DNA of 37,682 bases, from positions 1 through 37,682 of the forward strand of contig JAGQZQ010000027.1 of assembly GCA_020435415.1 (NCBI GenBank), written 5' to 3'. This document shows positions 31,558-37,682 of this stretch, piece by piece. A program made the position numbers and the translations under genes. The notes beneath the pieces were generated by a model. It saw nothing but the letters and a program-made list of their open reading frames with translations. It was not told where the DNA came from and did no database searches. The stretch's first letter is position 1. Each line of letters begins with the position of its first letter. Source of the DNA: Flavobacteriales bacterium. GTDB taxonomy: Bacteria > Bacteroidota > Bacteroidia > JACJYZ01.

Positions 31558-32730
31558 ATGAATCCCAGGATCACTTTAAAAAAAGGCAAGGACCGCGCCC
31601 TGCGAAATTTCCATCCCTGGGTGTTCTCAGGCGCTCTGGGTCGTGTCCCACCCAACCTTCAGAATGGTGATGTCGTAGATGTCTTCTCCTATGAAGATGA
31701 ATTTCTTGGCAGGGGGTTTTACGGCAGCTCGTCCATCGCGGCGCGTATCATGACCTTTAAGGATGAAGCCATCGATCAGGGCTTCTGGGAAAGCCGTTTT
31801 CAATCCGCCCTGGCGCTGAGGAACACGTTGGGGTTTCCTTCCGCTAAAACGAATGCCTTCCGATGGATACATGGAGAAGGGGATGGCCTGCCCGGCCTCA
31901 TTGTGGATGTGTACGGCCCCCACCTGGTCATGCAGGCCCATCATACCGGAATCCGGAAGAACCGGGAAACAATTGCACAGGCATTGCTAAATGCAGGTAA
32001 GGTATTGGGCATTGAAACGATCTATGATAAGAGTGCGGATACGCTTCAGGGACAAGAAGCCGGTGAGAATGCCTGGTTGCATGGAGACACCGCCTCCACG
32101 GAAATTCTGGAGAATGGCCACAGGTTCCTGGTGAACTGGGTCGAAGGACAAAAAACAGGCTTCTTTCTGGATCAGCGCGATAACCGTCAGTTACTTGCCT
32201 CTTTGGCCAAAGGCAGACACCTGCTGAATGCCTATGCTTATTCCGGAGGATTTTCGGTTTATGGTGCCATGGCGGGGGCGGCATCGGTACATTCGGTGGA
32301 CAGTTCCGAGAAGGCTATGGACCTGGCCGGAGAAAATATGAAGCTTAACAAAGTCAGTTGCCCTCATCAAGAGCATGTATCGGAGGTGGGCGAGTTCCTG
32401 AAATCATCCAAAGATAAATTCGATCTAATTGTACTGGATCCTCCGGCATTTGCCAAGCGCTTATCTGCACTGGAAAACGGACTGAGGGGGTATCGGAACA
32501 TCAACAGCACCGCATTTAAAAAGATCTTACCGGGCGGAATTCTCTTCACCTTCTCATGTTCACAGGCAGTCAGCCCGGAAGCATTTCAGCAGGTTGTTTT
32601 TCAGGCAGCAAGTGAAAGCGGCCGTTTTGTGCGTATCCTCCACCGGCTGAGCCAGCCGGCAGATCATCCGGTGAACATCTATCATCCCGAAGGGTCCTAC
32701 CTTAAAGGTCTGGTCCTGGAGGTAGAATGA
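31558..32730 (+). CDS. rlmI: Class I rRNA large-subunit methyltransferase, RlmI type
   Basis: 390 residues. An N-terminal PUA domain (about 1-75: ITLKKGKDRALRNFHPWVFS, GDVVDVFSYEDEFLGRGFYG) is followed by a linker domain (WIHGEGDGLPGLIVDVYG) and a Rossmann SAM-dependent methyltransferase domain from about residue 180 (KTGFFLDQRDNR, LLNAYAYSGGFSVYGAMAGA, LIVLDPPAFAK, LFTFSCSQAVSPEAF). The LDPPAFAK motif and the SCS cysteine near the C-terminus fit the m5C enzymes that modify C1962 of 23S rRNA. Length equals E. coli RlmI (396). It lies 200 bp after the tRNA, in its own transcription unit; nothing else is seen in that gap. Confidence 0.88.
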   Translation: MNPRITLKKGKDRALRNFHPWVFSGALGRVPPNLQNGDVVDVFSYEDEFLGRGFYGSSSIAARIMTFKDEAIDQGFWESRFQSALALRNTLGFPSAKTNAFRWIHGEGDGLPGLIVDVYGPHLVMQAHHTGIRKNRETIAQALLNAGKVLGIETIYDKSADTLQGQEAGENAWLHGDTASTEILENGHRFLVNWVEGQKTGFFLDQRDNRQLLASLAKGRHLLNAYAYSGGFSVYGAMAGAASVHSVDSSEKAMDLAGENMKLNKVSCPHQEHVSEVGEFLKSSKDKFDLIVLDPPAFAKRLSALENGLRGYRNINSTAFKKILPGGILFTFSCSQAVSPEAFQQVVFQAASESGRFVRILHRLSQPADHPVNIYHPEGSYLKGLVLEVE

Positions 32731-32754
32731 ATCATATCGTGACCGTACACTTCA

Positions 32755-33324
32755 TCAGAAGTGTTTCTTACCCAATGCCAGTCCGACTCCGAAATTGAGA
32801 CGGGACGGTTCCGATAAGCGGGATCCGGTGCCTAAGGAAATGACCTGGCCTTCGTAGTTGGCATATAGCATAACCCTGTTGAAGTGTAAAACAGGTCCGA
32901 TGCGATAACCAAGTCCATCCCTTCTTATCCGGACATCATTTCCCAGTTCATGGTTGATTTCCAGAATGTGGTTGTAGGCAGGCCCTCCTTCAATGGACAA
33001 CGGCCCCAGCAAATGTAATCCGACGATAACCGGAAACTGAATCCGATGAATGGATATGGGAGAGTTATCCGTATGGTTTACGGTACCCAGACGATTCAGG
33101 TAAAGCGCTTCAGGTCTCACATACAGTCCGTTCAAATCCAGCTGTAAAAAGAGTCCGGCCTCAATGCCATTGATATTTTCTCCCTTGACAATATCTTCCG
33201 GTTTGTCATATTCGATGCGCAGATTACCGTTTCCGCCGCCTACTTTGACACCAAAGGTTTGGGCACTCACAACTGTGACAAACAGTGTAAACAAGATTAC
33301 ACATCCGTGTTTTATATATTTCAT
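32755..33324 (-). CDS. Outer-membrane beta-barrel protein (PorT-like)
   Basis: 189 residues. Signal peptide about 1-21 (ending VVSAQ), then alternating amphipathic strands (FGVKVGGGNGNLRIEY, INGIEAGLFLQLDLNGLYVR, PEALYLNRLG, HRIQFPVIVGLHLLGPLSIE, GLGYRIGPVLHFNRVMLYANYEG) ending GVGLALGKKHF. This is the pattern of outer-membrane_beta-brl domains common in Bacteroidota, about 8 strands. Function is unknown; small barrels of this sort include PorT of the type IX system, but no specific match can be claimed. It is convergent with rlmI (24-bp gap). Confidence 0.8.
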   Translation of the reverse strand: MKYIKHGCVILFTLFVTVVSAQTFGVKVGGGNGNLRIEYDKPEDIVKGENINGIEAGLFLQLDLNGLYVRPEALYLNRLGTVNHTDNSPISIHRIQFPVIVGLHLLGPLSIEGGPAYNHILEINHELGNDVRIRRDGLGYRIGPVLHFNRVMLYANYEGQVISLGTGSRLSEPSRLNFGVGLALGKKHF

Positions 33325-33647
33325 AGTTCATACGTTTTGATGTATACCATAACGGAAATTCCGTACCGATATGGTCCGGGCGATCCCCAAAGGAAAAACA
33401 AATGTTTCTGAGGTACTTGTCTGACAGGTCATTCTACAATCATTCTCAGGATAGGTGTTCAAAATGAATTCGCCCTGTGAAGGTGATGTATCTCCCCACT
33501 TTTGTGGATGGAATTCTACATTCGTTTCAATCATACCCGTTGGAAAAGAACGCCTTTTCTATTGATAGAAGCGGTCTCCGGGTATTCCGGTTTTTTGGTA
33601 TGAATGTGGTTCCGGAAAAAGCATACTAAACTTTAAAACATACCATT
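33325..33647. other. Intergenic region between the barrel gene and sodC-like gene
   Basis: 323 bp that should hold two divergent promoters. A near-palindrome ACGGAAATTCCGT lies at 33350-33362. A 68-codon minus-strand frame (33534-33328) has no protein-like features. I see no gene here. Confidence 0.5.
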
Positions 33648-34232
33648 ATGAACCTTTTTGTAAACATATTCGCCGTTGCTGCGATGACAGCCGGCCTGGC
33701 CCCGAACCTTCCAGACACATTCCAGAAGTTGAATGATGCGGAACAACCATGGGGAAATGAAAAAATGCAAGCCTTGGCACAAATCAAAGGATTAGATGAC
33801 CATTCCTTTAGTGGGAGGGCTGTCTTCACCACTGGTAACAAAGGAGATGTGAGTCTGATGCTTACCCTTTCCGGTCTGGAACCGGGACAGTATGCCGTGC
33901 ATATCCATGAGAACGGAAATTGTTCGGGTACCGGTGCTTCTTCCGCCGGAGGGCATTGGAGTCCGGATAGCAGAAAACATGGCAACGCTGATACAGACTC
34001 GCATCATATGGGTGATATCGGCAATATAGAGATCGGGGAAGACGGCCGGGGTAAGCTTAATTTTACATCAACGGAATGGCATCTGGGTGATGGGAGTGAA
34101 GCGGATGTATTAGGAAAATCCATGATTATCCATGAAAAGAAAGATGATTTCACCACCCACCCATCTGGCGCATCAGGTACACCTATCGGCTGCGGTTTAA
34201 TTGAGAAGGACGAAAGTTCGGTGAGCTATTAG
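33648..34232 (+). CDS. Cu/Zn superoxide dismutase family protein lacking the catalytic Arg
   Basis: 194 residues. All metal ligands of the family are present: His85 and His87 (AVHIHENGNC), His103 (AGGHWSP), His111, His120 and Asp123 (HHMGDIGN) and His162 (IIHEKKDD). The disulphide pair is Cys92 and Cys182. The C-terminal signature, usually GNAGxRxACG, reads GASGTPIGCG here, so the active-site arginine that guides superoxide is replaced by Pro179. Metal binding should remain, but dismutase activity would be reduced or lost. The N-terminus is hydrophobic (residues 3-18) and probably directs export, though it lacks a strong cleavage motif. A 17-bp hairpin follows the stop and separates it from the convergent neighbour. 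Confidence 0.86.
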   Translation: MNLFVNIFAVAAMTAGLAPNLPDTFQKLNDAEQPWGNEKMQALAQIKGLDDHSFSGRAVFTTGNKGDVSLMLTLSGLEPGQYAVHIHENGNCSGTGASSAGGHWSPDSRKHGNADTDSHHMGDIGNIEIGEDGRGKLNFTSTEWHLGDGSEADVLGKSMIIHEKKDDFTTHPSGASGTPIGCGLIEKDESSVSY

Positions 34233-34245
34233 GCTACACCATTAT

Positions 34246-34295
34246 AAAGCCGGCCGGCTGAAAGGTATGCGTAACACCTTCAGCCGGCCGGCTTT
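34246..34295. terminator. Bidirectional terminator between convergent genes
   Basis: AAAGCCGGCCGGCTGAA and TTCAGCCGGCCGGCTTT are exact reverse complements (17 bp) around a 16-nt loop, followed by TTATT on the plus strand and TATAAT on the minus strand. It lies between the stops at 34232 and 34318. Each arm also contains its own palindrome AGCCGGCCGGCT. Confidence 0.82.
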
Positions 34296-34317
34296 TATTC
34301 AGACGCGACCTGGTTGG

Positions 34318-35250
34318 TTAACGGTTAATCACAATTTTTCTGGTCATGGCTTTTTTGTTTTGCAATACCTGCAGGAAATAAACACCTGACCCTTCCCCGG
34401 AAATATCAATGTCACGGCTATATTGTCCGCTGAATCCGGCAACCTCTTCTTCAAATACTACCTTGCCTTGAAGATCTACGACACGCACCTGCACGGGTTG
34501 TTTTCCTTCCAGCGCAAAGCTCAGGTGAAAACGTCCGTCATTCGGGTTGGGGTAAAACTGTAGATTGGCCGCTTCCAGTTCTTCAAGCTCCATTGCCTCA
34601 CCTACATCCCCCTTCTTTTTTAATTCACTCTTGTCCTGACCGGAAATCCGTTTGATGATCACCACCCTTTTTTCATGGCGTTCGTTGCCATTCTCATCCA
34701 CCACCACATCATGGTCCACGGTAACCTCCACATCTTCTCCATCACCTTCGGGGTCAATTTCAATGATCTCAATAAGACCATCGTCAGATCCGTCAGGTGA
34801 GATTTCTTCGCCATTCACATACTGATGGATGACCGTTTTACCATTTTCATCTACGGACTTTTCAATGCGTATTTCTTTTCTTTCTCCATCAGCGCCATCA
34901 GACGGCTTGTGGATAATGCGGATGTCCTCGCCTTCTCCGGGCCCATCACCAACGATCACCTCCACTTGTTTCTCAACATGCGTGCGGCCTTCTTCATCTT
35001 TATATTTTCTGATGCGCACATCTTTGGTGCCATCGTGATCACCTTCACGGCCTTCGTATTGCTTCATCAATTCATCAAGTTCCGCTTTGGATCCGGTGAA
35101 TTCTATGGTTGTATCAACCTTCGTAACAACACCGTCCTGATTTTTTTCGGTAACGATCCTCACCTTATGGGATTGCTGGTCGTCTTGTGCCATGCCCTGC
35201 AATGATAACAACAGGCAGGAAGCAAGCATGAGTTTGAATGTATTTTTCAT
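34318..35250 (-). CDS. Acidic secreted protein with T9SS type A sorting domain
   Basis: 310 residues from ATG 35250. Signal peptide about 1-22 (ending QGMAQ). The mature region (about 25-235) is highly charged and rich in Asp/Glu/Gly/Lys, with recurring short units of the type VRIVTEKNQDGVVTKVDTTI, IRKYKDEEGRTHVEKQVEV, IRIEKSVDENGKTVIHQYV and VVVDENGNERHEKRVVIIK. Each looks like a beta-hairpin with a DENG turn and could bind divalent cations. The last 80 residues are the sorting domain (FYPNPNDGRFHLSF ... GVYFLQVLQNKKAMTRKIVI). It is divergent from a histidine kinase/response regulator pair and separated by phased repeats, so it is a likely target. An ATG 10 codons upstream is possible but lacks the signal context. 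Confidence 0.85.
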   Translation of the reverse strand: MKNTFKLMLASCLLLSLQGMAQDDQQSHKVRIVTEKNQDGVVTKVDTTIEFTGSKAELDELMKQYEGREGDHDGTKDVRIRKYKDEEGRTHVEKQVEVIVGDGPGEGEDIRIIHKPSDGADGERKEIRIEKSVDENGKTVIHQYVNGEEISPDGSDDGLIEIIEIDPEGDGEDVEVTVDHDVVVDENGNERHEKRVVIIKRISGQDKSELKKKGDVGEAMELEELEAANLQFYPNPNDGRFHLSFALEGKQPVQVRVVDLQGKVVFEEEVAGFSGQYSRDIDISGEGSGVYFLQVLQNKKAMTRKIVINR

Positions 35251-35307
35251 ATGCGTTCTTGTTTGTTTGACATATGACAAAATTAAAGCCTGATGAAGGG
35301 GGCTCCG

Positions 35308-35346
35308 GTTAATGAAAGCCTAAAACCTGTTAATGAAAAGTTAATG
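35308..35346. promoter_or_regulatory. Phased GTTAATG boxes, probable response-regulator site
   Basis: GTTAATGAAA occurs at 35308-35317 and 35329-35338, and GTTAATG again at 35340-35346. The distances between starts are 21 and 11 bp, i.e. two turns and one turn of the helix, as for tandem binding by OmpR/PhoB-type dimers. The last box abuts the -33 element of the kinase operon promoter. Confidence 0.6.
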
Positions 35347-35348
35347 TT

Positions 35349-35380
35349 TTTGGGCGGCCACGCCGTGAGCCGTAAATTTA
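35349..35380 (+). promoter_or_regulatory. Candidate promoter of the histidine kinase/response regulator operon
   Basis: TTTG (35349-35352), 20-bp spacer, TAAATTTA (35373-35380), one base off TAnnTTTG. Expected start of transcription is near 35387, leaving a leader of about 36 nt before the ATG at 35423. Confidence 0.5.
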
Positions 35381-35422
35381 GGGGTTGAAGGCGGAATCGG
35401 AATAACAGCCGTTTGAACCACC

Positions 35423-36940
35423 ATGATAAAAGTAAACATAAAATCCAGGTATTGGATGCTGATCGTGCCCATGGTTGTGGCGCTGATTGGCATTACGGTT
35501 ATTCAGGTGGCATGGATGAGGAAGGCGTACCTGGCAAAAGAGGAAACATTCGACCATCAGGTGCAGGGTGCGCTGGCAGATGCAGTGGCACGGCTTCAAT
35601 CCGAAGAGGCTATCCGGTTCATTGCCGGCCATTCTTCTGAAGAAACGGAATCTCCTGTCCTTCGTGATTCCATTCTTCGCATGACCGAATGGGTGATCGG
35701 GCAAAATGAGGGTGATGCCGGTGCCACCGTAGATGTGAACGTGGAATTGATTCATGATGCCCTCGATTCCGGGAAGCACCAGGTTATCCGCACAGTTAAA
35801 AAGAATGGCGGCCGGGTCATCGTGGAAGAGCGGGTGACGGCAAGTCCATCCGAGGATAACCTGGAGCATGTGGTAAAAAAGATGGTAAAGGAGTATTCCA
35901 TGAGGGATGCCTCGTTAAAAACCAGACTGGGTAATACGGATATGAAACGGTTGCTGAAGCAATGTTTGAATGACCAGGGTCTTGAACTTGATTTCAACTT
36001 TCATATCACCGGTATGCCATCAGAGAAAAGCGCCGACTCATTGTCCGGCGAATACCAGATCCGTTTGTTCAAGGATGACCTTGTGGACAAACCCGGTACT
36101 TTGCACGTAAGCTTCCCGGGACGTGAAAACTTTCTGCATGCTTCTTTATACAGCATGGCTGGTCTTTCCATCTTTTTCACCCTGGTGATGATCTTTACAT
36201 TCCTGTCTACCCTTTATCATATGCACCGGCAAAAGAAACTCGCCGACATGAAAAGCGATTTCATCAACGGTATGACCCACGAACTCAAAACACCTATTGC
36301 TACTATTGGCCTGGCCGCAGAGGCACTCAATCATCCCAGGGTGGCGGGTCAGGATGAACAGGTGAAACAGTATGCAACCATCATTCGAAAAGAGAACCAG
36401 CGGATGAACCGGCAGGTGGAGAACGTACTTCACAGCACCCTGGCGGACCGGGAAGAGATGCAGCTCCGCATGGAAGTAGTCAATCTGAACGAGATCATTG
36501 ATGTGGCAGTTGAGGATACCTGGAGCCAGATGGATATGGCGCAAGGAACGTTTAGTGTTCATTTGAATGCAACAGAATCTATCATCAACGGCGACACTGT
36601 GCATCTGCGGCAGATGGTGTTGAACCTGATAGACAATGCCATCAAATATGCAGGTGAAAGACCGGAGGTTGTCGTTGAGACTACATCCGGAAATGGATTT
36701 GTTCAGCTCAGTGTGCGGGACAACGGACCTGGTATTCCCGAAGAAGAATTGGAACGGATATTCGATAAATTCTATCGTGTTGGCAAAGGAAACGCATACA
36801 CGGTCAAAGGATTTGGTATTGGGTTATACTACGTGAAAACCATTGCAAAAAAACACCGTGGAAGTGTCCAGGTGGAAAGCCGGTCGGGACAGGGCAGTAC
36901 ATTTATCATCAAACTTCCATTGTGCCATGAAACAACATAA
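35423..36940 (+). CDS. Sensor histidine kinase
   Basis: 505 residues. Two membrane helices (about 10-31 and 240-262) flank a periplasmic sensor region of about 205 residues without a recognisable domain. There is no HAMP domain; helix 2 leads directly to the HisKA dimerisation domain with the phosphorylated His286 (FINGMTHELKTPIATI). The HATPase_c domain follows: N box NLIDNAIKYA, G1 DNGPGIPEEE, F box DKFYRVGKGN, G2 GFGIGLYYVK. This is a complete, presumably active kinase of the group common in Bacteroidota. Its stop overlaps the start of the response regulator by 14 nt, so they form a coupled two-gene operon, probably autoregulated through the boxes at 35308-35346. Confidence 0.94.
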   Translation: MIKVNIKSRYWMLIVPMVVALIGITVIQVAWMRKAYLAKEETFDHQVQGALADAVARLQSEEAIRFIAGHSSEETESPVLRDSILRMTEWVIGQNEGDAGATVDVNVELIHDALDSGKHQVIRTVKKNGGRVIVEERVTASPSEDNLEHVVKKMVKEYSMRDASLKTRLGNTDMKRLLKQCLNDQGLELDFNFHITGMPSEKSADSLSGEYQIRLFKDDLVDKPGTLHVSFPGRENFLHASLYSMAGLSIFFTLVMIFTFLSTLYHMHRQKKLADMKSDFINGMTHELKTPIATIGLAAEALNHPRVAGQDEQVKQYATIIRKENQRMNRQVENVLHSTLADREEMQLRMEVVNLNEIIDVAVEDTWSQMDMAQGTFSVHLNATESIINGDTVHLRQMVLNLIDNAIKYAGERPEVVVETTSGNGFVQLSVRDNGPGIPEEELERIFDKFYRVGKGNAYTVKGFGIGLYYVKTIAKKHRGSVQVESRSGQGSTFIIKLPLCHETT

Positions 36941-37631
36941 ACCCGGAATCCTGCTGGTTGAAGACGAAGAGAACTTCGGCATGGTATTGAAAAACTACCT
37001 TGAGCTGAATGACTTTGAAGTTCGCTGGTGCCGGAATGGGAAGGAAGGGCTGACGGGCTTTATCAACGGCAGCTACGACCTATGCATCCTGGACGTGATG
37101 ATGCCGGAAAAGGATGGGTTTAGCCTGGCGGAAGATATCCGGAAAACCGGAAGTGACATCCCCATTATTTTTCTGTCGGCCCGCTCAATGAAGGAAGATA
37201 TGATCAAGGGTTACCGGGCAGGCGGAGATGATTACCTCGTGAAACCATTTGACACCGAAGTGCTCCTGCATAAGCTTCATGCCATGATTGCCAGAAAATC
37301 GGGACGGAACGGACGTACTCAGGAGTGTTATTCCATTCACACGGCCACCTTTTCTCCTTCACTGAGAATCCTGAAGATCGGCGCAAAGGAAAATACCTTG
37401 TCGCCCCGGGAGGCACAGCTTCTGACCCTATTGTGTGAAAATATGAACAGTGTTCTGAGCCGGGATGAAGCATTAACCAAGATATGGAAGGACGACAGTT
37501 ACTTCTCCTCCAGAAGCATGGATGTATTTATCACCAGGCTTCGGAACTACTTCAGGGAGATGCCTGAGGTGACCATTGTGAATGTGCATGGTGACGGCTT
37601 CCGGCTGATGGTGCAGCACAACATCCCGTAA
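36927..37631 (+). CDS. OmpR/PhoB-family response regulator
   Basis: 234 residues from ATG 36927. Receiver domain (about 6-120) with the acidic pocket Glu12-Asp13, phospho-acceptor Asp56 (CILDVMMPEKDGF), Ser in FLSARS, and Lys106 (YLVKPFD). A winged-helix DNA-binding domain follows (about 133-230: LSPREAQLLTLLCENMNSVL, SRDEALTKIWKDDSYFSSRS, MDVFITRLRNYF). The frame is open 28 codons further upstream, but that part lies inside the kinase gene and is not conserved-looking. It is the cognate partner of the upstream kinase; likely targets are its own operon and the divergent T9SS gene. Confidence 0.94.
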   Translation: MKQHKPGILLVEDEENFGMVLKNYLELNDFEVRWCRNGKEGLTGFINGSYDLCILDVMMPEKDGFSLAEDIRKTGSDIPIIFLSARSMKEDMIKGYRAGGDDYLVKPFDTEVLLHKLHAMIARKSGRNGRTQECYSIHTATFSPSLRILKIGAKENTLSPREAQLLTLLCENMNSVLSRDEALTKIWKDDSYFSSRSMDVFITRLRNYFREMPEVTIVNVHGDGFRLMVQHNIP

Positions 37632-37656
37632 CTTTTTTGCACCTTTGAAAAAAATC

Positions 37657-37682
37657 ATGATGCGAAGATTCTTCCATGTCTT
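37657..37682 (+). CDS. Start of a further plus-strand gene, cut by the window edge
   Basis: Eight complete codons (MMRRFFHV) remain. The basic start followed by hydrophobic residues could be a signal peptide. A CACCTTTG, close to the -7 promoter consensus, lies at 37640-37647. The gene may be separately transcribed from the regulator, 25 nt upstream. Too little sequence is left to say more. Confidence 0.35.

Noticed and set aside
33328-33534. 68-codon minus-strand frame upstream of the small barrel gene
   Set aside because: No signal, domain or family resemblance; it occupies the expected divergent promoter region.

Overview
The window looks like chromosomal DNA from a free-living member of the Bacteroidota. 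Four lines of evidence support this: three secreted proteins end in type IX secretion (T9SS) type A sorting domains with a YPNP motif; there is a TonB-dependent receptor with an N-terminal carboxypeptidase-regulatory domain, a DUF5686 protein and a DUF2723 membrane protein; DAHP synthase is fused to a type II chorismate mutase; and several promoters resemble the phylum's TTTG / TAnnTTTG consensus. I cannot place it below phylum. Most genes are of moderate GC, but an AT-rich patch at about 5.7-7.5 kb stands out.

Layout. 1-4.1 kb, all minus strand: a lipoprotein running off the left edge, an SMI1/KNR4 protein, two damaged membrane-protein genes, an unrecognised protein, a cupin and a DHFR-like protein. 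4.3-5.6 kb: a PKD-repeat T9SS protein. 5.6-7.5 kb: an AT-rich accessory patch bounded and interrupted by REP palindromes, two of them arranged as 132-bp MITE-like units. 7.6-10.3 kb: recJ, a pair of 91-bp direct repeats, and an inward-rectifier potassium channel gene that has lost its pore. 10.5-12.75 kb: an aromatic amino acid operon (pheA, then DAHP synthase-chorismate mutase) preceded by a short Phe/Tyr-rich leader peptide and a terminator hairpin, a textbook attenuator layout. 12.9-15.4 kb: an M28 peptidase lipoprotein and rsmI. 15.4-21.7 kb: an HTH regulator divergent from a four-gene operon (outer-membrane barrel, two tandem MDMPI/SCP2-like paralogues, TonB-type receptor). 21.7-25.3 kb: DUF5686 and another T9SS protein. 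25.5-31 kb: hemW, an Lrp/AsnC regulator, a polysaccharide deacetylase and a DUF2723 protein. 31.3-37.7 kb: tRNA-Gln, an RlmI-type methyltransferase, a small barrel, a Cu/Zn SOD homologue, an acidic T9SS protein, and a divergent histidine kinase/response regulator pair behind regularly spaced GTTAATG boxes.

The best candidates for something new are the pheA leader peptide/attenuator (12574-12692), the receptor-plus-tandem-paralogue operon under a divergent regulator (15446-21657), the pore-deleted Kir protein (9799-10266) and the phased boxes before the two-component operon (35308-35380). Three reading frames carry an in-frame TAG. Because TAG is also the normal stop of recJ, aroF, hemW and others, these look like nonsense mutations or consensus errors rather than recoding.
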